Positions 61,201-63,737 of a DNA stretch of 64,000 nt are shown here, piece after piece (positions within the stretch are counted from its first letter, which is position 1; each line of letters starts with the position of its first letter). The stretch is taken from the NCBI GenBank assembly GCA_963402885.1, contig OY727101.1:10302917-10366916 (forward strand), in the 5' to 3' direction. The notes under the pieces were generated by a model. It saw only the letters and a program-made list of their open reading frames with translations, ran no database searches and was not told the DNA's origin. This DNA comes from Antedon bifida. Lineage: Eukaryota > Echinodermata > Crinoidea > Comatulida > Antedonidae. Position numbers and translations under genes: made by a program.

Positions 61201-63737
61201 TAAAATTCTTTAAAACTTTATTTCAGGATTCATTTTAATTAGAAATTATTCAACAAGCCAAATACCAGATTTATTATTAATTAATAGTGATTTAATTATT
61301 TTCAGATTATGTTTTCAAGAGCATCCCAGCACCCAAATACGATTAAGCCTACCTTTTTCGCAGACAGCGATCTGAGACGTGGCAGTACACGGCTGATCAT
61401 TCCATGTGCCATCTGTATTTAATTCAGTACAATCTTCATTATTCGAATTGTCTGGTTGGTTTGATCCCCAGTCTATAATGAAAATAATAATTTGCATATA
61501 TGCATGGTCTATACCTTAGTAACTGGTAAGGGTGGGTAGAAAGTTCTTTTTAGTATCATTTATTTCTGGTTGGGTCATAGAGAGACGCATGATTGTGCCT
61601 ATTTGACCTAATCTATTTAGCCATGGACTATTAGGTCCATGATTTAGCTATCAATCCAATTTGACAATATTTTGCTTTAAATTACAGTTTTTTAAGTAAA
61701 TAAATTTTCTAGTGAACATACATGTAAAATTTGAAAACTTGTCATCCGTGTAATGAGTCTGGCCTTTTTTCCCCTTAAGGCACCCTACTAAAAGCAGTAT
61801 GCCATAAGAAGCGCGTCTTGAAGTGTTAACAATCAAATTTGGAAAAGGAGGGCGCATATAATAAATCTACTTCAGGACTATTTTAAGCAAAATGGATTGT
61901 ACTTCTTTATGGTACCCTATTCATAATAATTGTTTGCTTACTTTCATACACTGACCCCTCACGTGCCGTTTGTTCTGCCCATTCAAACTGGCCTTCAGTA
62001 GATATATCATTATAGCCTATCCAAGCGACTGTCCATCCTGGATCGTCTGCGTCAAGCTTGCTTTGTAACCACGTGTTTTCATCTTCACTTGAAATAACCG
62101 TCAAATCCCCTCCATCTTCACCTTGACAATACGTTTGTGCATCTGCATAGCTGCCCGTAGTGGTGTACACGAAGTAACAACTTTCAAATTCTGTGTTCAG
62201 CTCCCATCCTATTGGACAATCTGTTGATTCAAATTTTTAAAATCTATATGGATTATTTATTTTAATCGTTTAATAATCAATAATAAATACGACGTGATAT
62301 AAAACTCTATGCCATGTCATAATTATGTAGATTGGTTATGCGAGGCAATCTAACAGAAGGATGACGAGCATACATAGTACAGTACTCCGTTGGTATTTGT
62401 CGCAGCCAGACATAAGATCAAAGGACGACGAGTTGGCAAGGCGAGCCCAGTGTTCTGATGTTAAATTGTCTTGGGTTATGCCATTTTGTATTGTAATACG
62501 CGTCACCACCATCATTAAGAATTCGGAACAACTGATAGAAATGTTTTAAACGATTCAGCTTTTGAAGAATGTAAATATACGTTTTCTCCAACGATCTCTC
62601 GTCAGAACCACGCTTAATTGGCATTCGGCGTTTTTCCTATGTTTAACGATAAAAAATATACGTACAAGATACAGTTGCTGTGAAGGCACACGTTTCAGAC
62701 GGATTACCAGCTCTATCATAAGCTACATACGTGACGTCGATGTACGCGCTGTATTCTCCTTCAGGTATTGTGATGGAATGGCCAGGAGAATGAGATTCAT
62801 CTTCACTTACAACACATTCATTGTCTGTAAACGTAGGTGGCGTCCACGTGACTGTTGCTGATGTGTCCCCCAGGGGTACAACAGTCTCTACATCACTAGG
62901 GCATGTTGATGTTGTAGGTATTTCATTGTCCTCAACTGAAATGTTGAAAAAATAATTGTTTCTTAAAATATTAAATTTCTATAAAAATGTCCATACATAT
63001 TCTTCCTTATATAATGTATTCTTTAATGTATTTAATCAAGATAGATAATATTTCTCTGTACACAGCAGACTTCCTCTGGCCATCTTTATCTGCTGTTAAC
63101 AGTTAAAAAAGACATGAGAGCATCAATTAAATTACACTAGTTATGCGTTCCCCACCCACAACTGTATTCCAGTAAAAACTTTCTTGTGATGTAGATATCC
63201 TTTAATGGTCTAAACAAAAATGGTCTATCAGTGCATAGTGAATACACGTGGTAAGCCTAAGTATTTTAATTGTTATAAACTTAATAAAAACATCCTATTT
63301 ATGTATGTGTAAGCTTGAATTCACTTAAATTTTCTAGATTCACTTCAAGAAGCCTCTTTCAAGATTTCCTAAGTGTGGTTTTTTAAATTACTGTTTTAAA
63401 GCAATTAATATACATTGGCCGGTAGAGCATCATTTTGAATCTTCTGCAAATAGATTCGGTACTTCGGTTGGGTTCGTGTTAAGGGTGCAATTTACGGGCT
63501 ATCTTACACTATTTAATCTACAATATAAAATATGCACTTCTGAGCTCAAACCAAACTTACACTAGTTCAGGTAGTGTTTTATTAACTGCATTTTAAATAT
63601 TCTTTATTACTTACACATTTCGCAAACATAACCAAGTTCTGTACTACATCTCAAGTCATTCCAACGGTCTGAATTGCTGTAATCAAGCTCAACACAGTCT
63701 TCATCTCCAGAATTGTTAGGTTCACCAGAGTTAAAAT
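19134..63737 (-). CDS. Giant CTLD-HYR-SEA-EGF transmembrane protein (5'-partial, 84 exons)
   Basis: A single minus-strand gene is inferred because consecutive exons have compatible phases from 63737 to 19134 and no internal stop, start or terminal exon intervenes. In-window coding length is about 19.5 kb (about 6,490 residues). Domain order is CTLD1(C half)-HYR1-CTLD2-CTLD3-HYR2-HYR3-CTLD4-CTLD5-HYR4-CTLD6-CTLD7-HYR5..62-SEA-EGF-cbEGF-SEA-EGF-TM-cytoplasmic tail. HYR domains are immunoglobulin-like beta folds used in adhesion and matrix proteins; CTLDs can bind sugars with calcium; SEA domains often self-cleave near membranes. A type I membrane protein for adhesion or recognition is inferred; the signal peptide must lie beyond 64000. 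Two adjacent genes cannot be excluded without transcripts, but the phase continuity argues for one. Confidence 0.85.
19408..19506 (-). CDS. Cytoplasmic tail exon
   Basis: 33 codons, phase 0 on both sides (SFDDRSRSIND...FLNPYVASGF...VSM), with GTAAGT donor. Holds a single tyrosine in NPYVAS, a possible phosphorylation or adaptor site (inference). Confidence 0.8.
19797..20050 (-). CDS. Transmembrane and juxtamembrane exon
   Basis: Begins GDDFGVIG, then a hydrophobic helix (VVLGSVAAFIFVFIILAGF) followed by CCWLLGARRRHRKG. The basic stop-transfer stretch fixes type I orientation. The remainder is cytoplasmic, with tyrosines in ALYDDD, VFYNPP and NGYDL. Phase 1 in, phase 0 out. Confidence 0.9.
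20321..20376 (-). CDS. EGF3 second half
   Basis: Phase 2 to phase 1. Encodes CADAYTGDNCEVEVKPEK; completes the EGF begun in 21425-21500 and supplies its last two cysteines just outside the membrane. Confidence 0.8.
20377..21424 (+). mobile_element. Intron with L1-like LINE fragment
   Basis: Within this intron, plus-strand bases about 20600-21130 retain L1-type reverse transcriptase tail motifs in broken frames: QPLCRNVYM, then FKLLHKILPTNDKLVYWKN and CKDCEKCK. Stops and frameshifts are numerous, so it is a dead fragment inserted antisense to the host gene. Confidence 0.5.
21425..21500 (-). CDS. EGF3 first half
   Basis: Phase 1 to phase 2. Encodes ICQPNFCLNGGTCSINQDTY and ends MCT; the CLNGGTC core is classic EGF. 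The domain is split by a phase-2 intron, unlike the other two EGFs of this gene. Confidence 0.85.
21780..22127 (-). CDS. SEA domain 2 (membrane-proximal), single exon
   Basis: 116 codons, phase 1 to 1. Opens SKEITGEFAIAEIG and follows the SEA pattern: helix around EYLDLENKVIEALTGVF, strand VYVFGF, then SSGSIKVQYVVQF, and a second helix after NTTAPDVNDIF. GSIKV sits where self-cleaving SEA domains carry GSVVV. Cleavage between G and S would leave the ectodomain held non-covalently. Confidence 0.8.
22128..22718. other. Intron, no gene seen
   Basis: About 590 bases of AT-rich intron without recognisable coding or repeat structure. Confidence 0.6.
22719..22844 (-). CDS. Calcium-binding EGF domain (EGF2)
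   Basis: Starts DVDEC, the calcium-binding EGF signature, continues through SVCDNDLICKNTYGSYSC and ends CQPGFHLKGSVCV. The NTYGSYSC segment fits the beta-hydroxylation-type consensus. Six cysteines, one symmetric phase-1 exon. Confidence 0.9.
23097..23210 (-). CDS. EGF1
   Basis: Six cysteines: GQCAEVPCLNGGVC, then SYECSCSSSWTGDLC. Standard non-calcium EGF, phase 1 to 1, between SEA1 and the cbEGF. Confidence 0.9.
23310..23535 (-). CDS. SEA domain 1, second exon
   Basis: Phase 0 in, phase 1 out. Encodes IEDVLRQSELASSIVGVTI, GYSFDVNNDVVVDYALVF and TEADVESVLNAVLNDG. The helix-strand-strand-helix order is SEA-like, but the cleavage loop reads NDVVVD without the G-S pair, so this copy is probably not self-cleaving. 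Confidence 0.7.
23964..24409. repeat. Identical 223-bp tandem duplication
   Basis: Each copy runs from ACTCAGTAACAAC to ACTATGAGAT. No difference was found by eye. It may be a very recent duplication, an allelic variant or an assembly artefact. Confidence 0.85.
24838..24930 (+). repeat. CGGT-rich dispersed repeat, intronic copy
   Basis: Shares CTCACTATGTCGGTCGGT, then TAAACACTAACTCAA and GCACGCGGCTGCAGCCATGTA with the reversed copies at 9105-9195 and 17266-17356. Confidence 0.7.
25014..25120 (-). CDS. SEA domain 1, first exon
   Basis: Phase 1 in, phase 0 out, donor GTAAGT. Encodes FTSEIQGSTTFNSIGGITGG, then FSEEDSENILSGLQED. It links HYR62 to the SEA core. Confidence 0.7.
25237..25488 (-). 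CDS. HYR62 (last HYR)
   Basis: Cysteine pair GCPSSQ...ATCSF. Core HWDIPTVTDN and TYTATDENSN. Longer C-terminal edge (SLYS) where the HYR stalk passes into the SEA domain. Confidence 0.85.
25489..25903. other. Intron, no gene seen
   Basis: About 415 bases, AT-rich; the plus-strand ORF here has no recognisable protein character. Confidence 0.5.
25904..26152 (-). CDS. HYR61, cysteine-free
   Basis: DLPADI and TASFSV replace both cysteines. The loop NNPTEFEVGTWEV departs from the usual SPGxxFxxGTTxV. Confidence 0.85.
26426..26659 (-). CDS. HYR60
   Basis: TCPEDQ...VTCSF. Its N-terminus is shortened: it starts DLISLTCPED, lacking the D-x-E-x-P-P lead of its neighbours. Confidence 0.85.
26660..27209. 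other. Intron, no gene seen
   Basis: 550 bases of AT-rich intron; no exon-like HYR piece found. Confidence 0.5.
27210..27455 (-). CDS. HYR59
   Basis: GCSGDI (serine instead of the usual proline after Cys) paired with AICTF. Acceptor chosen at TGCAG because it keeps phase 1; an AAG three bases further is also possible. Confidence 0.85.
27887..28135 (-). CDS. HYR58, cysteine-free
   Basis: NTPEDI and TTQFTV replace both cysteines. Ends IQ with donor A|GTAAGT, so the junction codon with HYR59 becomes Lys. Confidence 0.85.
28265..28380. repeat. Intronic copy of the repeat next to the small-gene blocks
   Basis: Shares about 80 bases with 890-975, 8690-8760 and 16850-16925 (segment GTATATTAGTTCTGAAAAGA and following). 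The right part (GATTTCGCCAT...) is inverted relative to those copies, so the element is rearranged or palindromic. Confidence 0.65.
28401..28652 (-). CDS. HYR57, cysteine-free
   Basis: SFPADI and IDMFTV replace both cysteines. Begins GQTDTEAP. Confidence 0.85.
28930..29184 (-). CDS. HYR56
   Basis: GCPSDF...AVCSF; starts EEFVDTDPP, three residues longer at the N-terminus than most, like HYR55. Confidence 0.88.
29272..29526 (-). CDS. HYR55
   Basis: GCPNDI...AACIF; two in-phase acceptors nine bases apart (TTTAG then ATAG) could start it as EFIDNN or DNN. Confidence 0.85.
29780..30028 (-). CDS. HYR54
   Basis: ECPEDV...AQCTF; core SWDDPVATDN and IAIDTSGNSA. Confidence 0.88.
30190..30255 (-). 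repeat. Partial duplicate of the HYR53 exon end
   Basis: About 60 bases repeat the 3' end of the HYR53 exon and its donor flank (compare 30256-30315). The donor copy reads ATATC instead of ATACC, losing GT. It acts as a non-spliced echo in the intron. Confidence 0.7.
30279..30521 (-). CDS. HYR53
   Basis: SCPATI...ASCSF; unusually acidic lead (VEAAEETESA). Confidence 0.88.
30522..30896. other. Intron, no gene seen
   Basis: 375 bases, AT-rich, no recognisable structure. Confidence 0.5.
30897..31121 (-). CDS. HYR52, short
   Basis: 75 codons. NCPADI...NYCVF; six residues are missing between the first cysteine and LWEPPTATDN, and the DNSG turn reads DNTV. Confidence 0.85.
31122..31502. other. 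Intron, no gene seen
   Basis: 380 bases with no recognisable structure. Confidence 0.5.
31503..31739 (-). CDS. HYR51
   Basis: ECPVSQ...ADCTF; DSTNVNVT replaces the usual DNSG turn. Confidence 0.85.
31936..32160 (-). CDS. HYR50, short
   Basis: 75 codons. GCPSDI...AQCQF; the segment before VDWASPSALDN is shortened, as in HYR52. Confidence 0.88.
32354..32599 (-). CDS. HYR49, cysteine-free
   Basis: DVPTNI and EYSFLV replace both cysteines; core SWTSPTVTDN. Confidence 0.88.
32655..32724 (-). repeat. Local duplication of the HYR48 donor region
   Basis: TATGTGCCTAATAAACTACA followed by TACCATT occurs twice within 70 bases, so a second potential donor lies just outside the HYR48 exon. Confidence 0.65.
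32722..32964 (-). CDS. HYR48, three cysteines
   Basis: YCPDDITSCND gives an extra cysteine close after the first; the partner is ATCSF. Core IWIAPTVHDN. Confidence 0.85.
33086..33325 (-). CDS. HYR47
   Basis: NCPDTI...ALCQF; donor GTGAGC. Confidence 0.88.
33509..33751 (-). CDS. HYR46, cysteine-free
   Basis: SVPTAV and VETFTV replace both cysteines; the strand reads VVVTATDEVGN. Confidence 0.85.
33884..34126 (-). CDS. HYR45, cysteine-free
   Basis: NLPADI and THEFTV replace both cysteines; core EWDEPTASDNAG. Confidence 0.88.
34292..34531 (-). CDS. HYR44
   Basis: TCPAGI...GTCSF; core SWEEPTATDNSG. Has no internal start-like codon, so it is easily missed as an ORF. Confidence 0.85.
34623..34865 (-). 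CDS. HYR43, cysteine-free
   Basis: DVPEDR and TVSFVV replace both cysteines; core TWVAPTVTDNSAG. Confidence 0.85.
35118..35360 (-). CDS. HYR42, cysteine-free
   Basis: SVSDAT and TTSFDV replace both cysteines; aromatic core YWTIPTFNDNTG. Confidence 0.88.
35510..35752 (-). CDS. HYR41, cysteine-free
   Basis: SIPEST and TESFSV replace both cysteines; the loop reads TSPALFPIGTT, without the usual SPGxxF glycine. Confidence 0.88.
35964..36209 (-). CDS. HYR40, cysteine-free
   Basis: SAPEAQ and MHSFVV replace both cysteines; core TWDEPEASDNSG. Confidence 0.88.
36374..36616 (-). CDS. HYR39
   Basis: GCPLNI...ATCSF; core IWIEPEATDNSG. Confidence 0.88.
36617..36942. other. Intron, no gene seen
   Basis: 325 bases, AT-rich; nothing recognisable. 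Confidence 0.5.
36943..37188 (-). CDS. HYR38, atypical core
   Basis: SCPAEA...AECSY keep the pair, but the tryptophan strand is replaced by VLLPDPNPIDN, so the fold may be altered locally. Confidence 0.85.
37483..37725 (-). CDS. HYR37
   Basis: DCPGDI...ATCVF; loop STIASSSDFSVG lacks the usual PG. Its 3' part is copied at 37820-37885. Confidence 0.88.
37780..37885 (-). pseudogene. Truncated copy of the HYR37 exon end
   Basis: Near-copy of 37440-37547: donor flank plus the last 20 or so codons (through AVYVT-equivalent), after which similarity stops at GTATGTAAC. No acceptor side remains, so it cannot be a normal exon. Confidence 0.75.
37914..38035. mobile_element. MITE-like element in intron
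   Basis: Ends are inverted copies: AGCTCTGTCTAGACTATCAA at the left and its near reverse complement (one mismatch in about 24) at the right. A TTA next to each end may be a target duplication. About 120 bases, non-coding. Confidence 0.65.
38052..38294 (-). CDS. HYR36, cysteine-free
   Basis: DIPNDL and SSSFIV replace both cysteines; core TWTEPTAVDNSG. Its 5' end is echoed at 39089-39165. Confidence 0.88.
38295..39212. other. Intron with transposon debris and partial HYR exon
   Basis: About 38360-38960 looks like the 3' remnant of a plus-strand non-LTR retrotransposon. It ends ...GATGGTGATAAATAAACAAA, but no motif is certain. Bases 39089-39165 repeat the first codons and upstream flank of HYR36. 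Confidence 0.4.
39089..39165 (-). pseudogene. Partial copy of the HYR36 exon start
   Basis: Matches 38258-38345: the acceptor side and the first dozen codons (DDET-PALSDIPSD-like). The acceptor reads CTCTTAG, but no HYR body follows, so it is a fragment. Confidence 0.65.
39213..39461 (-). CDS. HYR35, cysteine-free
   Basis: NLPIDV and TSSFTI replace both cysteines; core TWSAPSITDNVG. Confidence 0.85.
39629..39871 (-). CDS. HYR34, cysteine-free
   Basis: NVPSDI and EESFTV replace both cysteines; core TWDTPSASDNSG. Confidence 0.88.
40112..40357 (-). CDS. HYR33
   Basis: NCPSDI...ETCTF; the loop between strands reads DTASPANVET, longer than usual. Confidence 0.88.
40476..40724 (-). CDS. HYR32
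   Basis: TCPDNI...DTCEF; core SWTEPNPIDNSG. Confidence 0.88.
40725..41233. other. Intron with a minisatellite
   Basis: Bases about 40890-41080 hold four imperfect units of roughly 40-60 bases with CTTTCTTTCCGTACGCCAT(T/C)AAG. The open frame across it is only the repeat read through. Confidence 0.7.
41234..41476 (-). CDS. HYR31
   Basis: GCPTTV...AECLF; core TWTVPSATDNSG. Confidence 0.88.
41596..41844 (-). CDS. HYR30
   Basis: LCPDDI...ASCSF; reads WSISSSDNSD in place of the W-x-x-P-T-A-x-D-N core. Confidence 0.82.
41957..42208 (-). CDS. HYR29, divergent
   Basis: SCPVFP...ATCSF; the middle reads EYDFQYPVQAYTISI, lacking the GTTxVxYTA strand. Confidence 0.85.
42298..42786 (-). CDS. HYR27 and HYR28 fused in one exon, cysteine-free
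   Basis: 163 codons hold two complete HYRs with no intron. The first starts DDEPPVLSNVPENI and the second DDEPPTITNGPIDI; both lack cysteines. They meet at TVTITDDEPP exactly where an intron lies everywhere else, pointing to precise intron loss, for example by partial reverse transcription. Confidence 0.9.
42787..43472. other. Intron with diverged short repeats
   Basis: Bases about 43030-43290 hold two or three imperfect units of roughly 115 bases with AAGTGGTTCAGAAT-like starts, TGGAG(C/T)CATT and AACTATATAC. Non-coding. Confidence 0.5.
43473..43721 (-). CDS. HYR26
   Basis: TCPDDI...DECSF; strand IIFEAIDLSGN; donor GTACGA. Contains no internal ATG and is easily overlooked. Confidence 0.85.
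43893..44135 (-). CDS. HYR25
   Basis: NCPVNQ...TECLF; core TWTPPVATDNVG, ending FNIEVIG. Confidence 0.88.
44378..44626 (-). CDS. HYR24
   Basis: GCPSDT...GVCTF; SVWSPPSARDNVE core; donor GTGAGT. Confidence 0.88.
44835..45086 (-). CDS. HYR23
   Basis: TCPSNI...VLCVF; NWTEPDASDN core; loop VETVLFGLEPLEV is atypical. Contains no in-frame start, so only direct translation reveals it. Confidence 0.85.
45087..45633. other. Intron with long inverted repeat
   Basis: Arms 45239-45272 and 45296-45329 are reverse complements over 34 bases with one mismatch, separated by 23 bases. The rest is AT-rich. Confidence 0.75.
45239..45329. repeat. 34-bp inverted repeat (hairpin)
   Basis: The inner 28 bases of each arm are perfect complements (GTCTATACAGGTAGGTATCT on one side). 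No target duplication is obvious. It could be a folded-back transposon end or a structural hairpin in the intron. Confidence 0.85.
45634..45879 (-). CDS. HYR22
   Basis: NCPTDI...GNCTF; AWTEPSVTDN core; DQSHQPGNTFNFG loop. Confidence 0.88.
45880..46290. other. Intron, no gene seen
   Basis: 410 bases; a short T-run near 46070, nothing else. Confidence 0.5.
46291..46545 (-). CDS. HYR21
   Basis: NCPNDM...GYCNF; an extended turn DNVDPNPIVSALSIHSSG and a GPGYDIIYKAVD strand make it divergent. Confidence 0.85.
46670..46912 (-). CDS. HYR20
   Basis: ICPEDQ...VSCTF; THDPYTAFYDNADVFY replaces the SPGxxFxxGTTxV loop. Confidence 0.85.
47025..47285 (-). CDS. HYR19, diverged relative of type A
   Basis: SCPLDI...RVCSF; shares TDNSGETVTVT, LDSGLTSTITVTYEGTD and the 261-base length with the A-type exons, so it is probably an older member of that family. 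Confidence 0.88.
47549..47809 (-). CDS. HYR18 (type A, 4th copy)
   Basis: Starts DVESPVYDACPSSM; SSGLSNTVTVTYDGVD; QCTFDITV. Protein identical by eye to HYR14. Confidence 0.92.
47993..48253 (-). CDS. HYR17 (type D, 3rd copy)
   Basis: NCPSNTNQNTD where the other D copies read NCPSNINQ; THTPSTVVSL where they read IVV. Confidence 0.92.
48412..48672 (-). CDS. HYR16 (type C, 3rd copy)
   Basis: LDLCPSNQALS (others LDVCPS); DETPGV; TGGLPTTLTV. The intron to HYR17 is 158 bases, about 39 shorter than in copies 1 and 2. Confidence 0.92.
48837..49097 (-). CDS. HYR15 (type B, 3rd copy)
   Basis: GCPSDATFDTDPGEAY; SSGLTAMETITYTLVD; DCTFTVTV. Donor GTACGT. Confidence 0.92.
49306..49566 (-). CDS. HYR14 (type A, 3rd copy)
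   Basis: VYDACPSSMTPNTDAGES; otherwise as HYR18. Confidence 0.92.
49751..50011 (-). CDS. HYR13 (type D, 2nd copy)
   Basis: NCPSNINQNTD; THTPSIVVSL. The 184-base intron downstream is nearly identical to that of HYR17. Confidence 0.92.
50209..50469 (-). CDS. HYR12 (type C, 2nd copy)
   Basis: LDVCPSNQ; DEIPGV (others DETPGV). Confidence 0.92.
50634..50894 (-). CDS. HYR11 (type B, 2nd copy)
   Basis: Same protein by eye as HYR15; silent changes only (for example ACCGTA versus ACTGTA near the donor). Donor GTACGT. Confidence 0.92.
51101..51361 (-). CDS. HYR10 (type A, 2nd copy)
   Basis: VYDVCPSSM (Ala to Val compared with HYR14 and HYR18). Confidence 0.92.
51540..51800 (-). CDS. HYR9 (type D, 1st copy)
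   Basis: NCPSNINQ; the exon is near identical to HYR13, but the downstream intron (51362-51539) diverges from its counterparts after about 40 bases. Confidence 0.92.
51995..52255 (-). CDS. HYR8 (type C, 1st copy)
   Basis: LDVCPSNQ; TGGLSTTLTV (others LPTTL). Confidence 0.92.
52420..52680 (-). CDS. HYR7 (type B, 1st copy)
   Basis: SSGLTALETITYTLVD (others TAMET). Donor is the stronger GTAAGT, unlike GTACGT in copies 2 and 3. Confidence 0.92.
52889..53149 (-). CDS. HYR6 (type A, 1st copy)
   Basis: Starts DAEIPVYNACPSS and reads NTDTGES; its 5' flank is unrelated to the other A exons, marking the start of the amplified block. Confidence 0.92.
53240..53503 (-). CDS. HYR5, with third cysteine
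   Basis: NCPVDQ...GTCIF plus an extra cysteine in SDNQCVI. Follows CTLD7 directly. Begins FVDTENPTF. Confidence 0.9.
53504..54607. other. Large intron with plus-strand open stretch
   Basis: Separates the lectin region from the long HYR stalk. See the 53876-54300 entry; the rest is AT-rich. Confidence 0.5.
53876..54300 (+). other. Possible nested plus-strand coding remnant
   Basis: After a strong acceptor (TTATTTTATTCAG) a 62-codon open frame includes NRLNHIKNVVEITGPTCVL and FGRSFEQKDILEIGNVGA, then GTAAAT. Just beyond it an ATG opens MSVYIFEDMIDNVISQNDV to a stop, followed by AATAAATAAAG. It looks like the 3' end of an unrelated gene or element in antisense. Family not recognised. Confidence 0.3.
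54608..54724 (-). CDS. CTLD7, C-terminal exon (EPN)
   Basis: DWNTNEPNGG gives the EPN triad of mannose-type lectins; ENCVN, WNDLSC and VCEM follow. Donor GTATGT. 39 codons. Confidence 0.9.
54956..55219 (-). CDS. CTLD7, N-terminal exon
   Basis: Starts VVKCPESWVLWQRSCYF; WADASTSCQ; VWIGYSDVSTEGTFEW; ends DNGECSTFT, whose cysteine is a seventh, outside the six of a long-form CTLD. Confidence 0.92.
55512..55631 (-). CDS. CTLD6, C-terminal exon (QPD)
   Basis: DFISGQPDD with the QPD triad of galactose-type lectins; QDCTE, WNDNDC, VCEK. Confidence 0.88.
55632..56104. other. Intron inside CTLD6, no gene seen
   Basis: 470 bases of AT-rich intron. Confidence 0.5.
56105..56374 (-). CDS. CTLD6, N-terminal exon
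   Basis: CPDGWELWERSCYLF; SRTFCQ; AWIGYSDTNTEGTFEW; ends VEVSYYE without an extra cysteine. Confidence 0.92.
56375..56695. other. Intron with unassigned minus-strand ORF
   Basis: A 61-codon minus-strand ORF (56460-56645) holds RYVDFPNADQEGTLFVLDGQ; not recognised and not phase-compatible as an exon of this gene. Confidence 0.4.
56696..56962 (-). CDS. HYR4, with third cysteine
   Basis: TCPSDV...GTCSF plus DNECVV. Follows CTLD5. SEDTESPTY start. Confidence 0.9.
57248..57370 (-). CDS. CTLD5, C-terminal exon (NPD)
   Basis: DWISGNPDNHGSDEDC, WNDATC, ICEI. NPD stands where EPN or QPD occur in the other CTLDs, so specificity is unclear. Confidence 0.9.
57371..58217. other. Intron inside CTLD5, possible retroelement debris
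   Basis: About 57900-58125 on the plus strand ends with ATCTATCTATCTAT and AATAAATG, reminiscent of a decayed non-LTR element, but I find no certain motif. Confidence 0.3.
58218..58481 (-). CDS. CTLD5, N-terminal exon
   Basis: AVRCPSGWITWRGNCYKHF; TRWTDASTSC; SWIGYSDTVTEGTFEW; ends VDGDECPSYE with an extra cysteine. Confidence 0.9.
58692..58811 (-). CDS. CTLD4, C-terminal exon (NPD)
   Basis: WSGSNPDDYNSNEDCVE; WNDQTC; AVCEM. Donor GTGCGA. Confidence 0.88.
59005..59289 (-). CDS. CTLD4, N-terminal exon
   Basis: CPTGWAYYERSCFLM; AAAACQ; AWIGYDDVTSEGTFAW; ends EEVSEYT with no extra cysteine. Confidence 0.9.
59470..59490. repeat. Poly-C tract
   Basis: A run of about fourteen C followed by TCCCCC in otherwise AT-rich intron; its length is likely error-prone or polymorphic. 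Confidence 0.8.
59549..59803 (-). CDS. HYR3, divergent and cysteine-free
   Basis: SYPEDF and VEWDIL replace both cysteines; TWATPVFSDLSG core; YTVFDNAGHN. Confidence 0.82.
60005..60274 (-). CDS. HYR2, with third cysteine
   Basis: TCPNDQ...ATCSF plus DDRCID. Follows CTLD3. FSDNTEPSF start. Confidence 0.88.
60432..60551 (-). CDS. CTLD3, C-terminal exon (EPN)
   Basis: DFNSNEPNGG; ENCVE; WNDLSC; YVCEI. Confidence 0.9.
60836..61099 (-). CDS. CTLD3, N-terminal exon
   Basis: VVGCPDGWVFWLGHCYQ; WSAAETAC; AWIGYTDSVSEGTFVW; ends SSGKCSSFE with an extra cysteine. Confidence 0.92.
61353..61472 (-). CDS. CTLD2, C-terminal exon (QPD)
   Basis: WGSNQPDNSNNEDCTE; WNDQPC; AVCEK. Confidence 0.9.
61473..61941. 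other. Intron inside CTLD2, no gene seen
   Basis: 468 bases; a minus-strand ORF at 61651-61857 is not protein-like. Confidence 0.5.
61942..62220 (-). CDS. CTLD2, N-terminal exon
   Basis: CPIGWELNTEFESCYF; DAQTYCQ; AWIGYNDISTEGQFEW; ends REGSVYE with no extra cysteine. Confidence 0.92.
62221..62665. other. Intron, no gene seen
   Basis: 445 bases of less AT-rich sequence; overlapping ORFs on both strands (62418-62624, 62562-62861) look accidental. Confidence 0.4.
62666..62935 (-). CDS. HYR1, with third cysteine
   Basis: TCPSDV...ETCAF plus TDNECVV; 90 codons, with the loop SPGHSITIPEGEYSAYIDV. FEDNEIPT start. Follows CTLD1. Confidence 0.88.
62936..63614. other. Intron, no gene seen
   Basis: About 680 bases with no recognisable exon or repeat. 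Confidence 0.5.
63615..63737 (-). CDS. CTLD1, C-terminal exon (EPN)
   Basis: DFNSGEPNNSGDEDCVE; WNDLRC; YVCEM. Its N-terminal exon lies beyond the window. Confidence 0.88.

Noticed and set aside
62418-62861. Overlapping ORFs on both strands near HYR1
   Set aside because: They cross the HYR1 exon and intron out of frame and show no domain.
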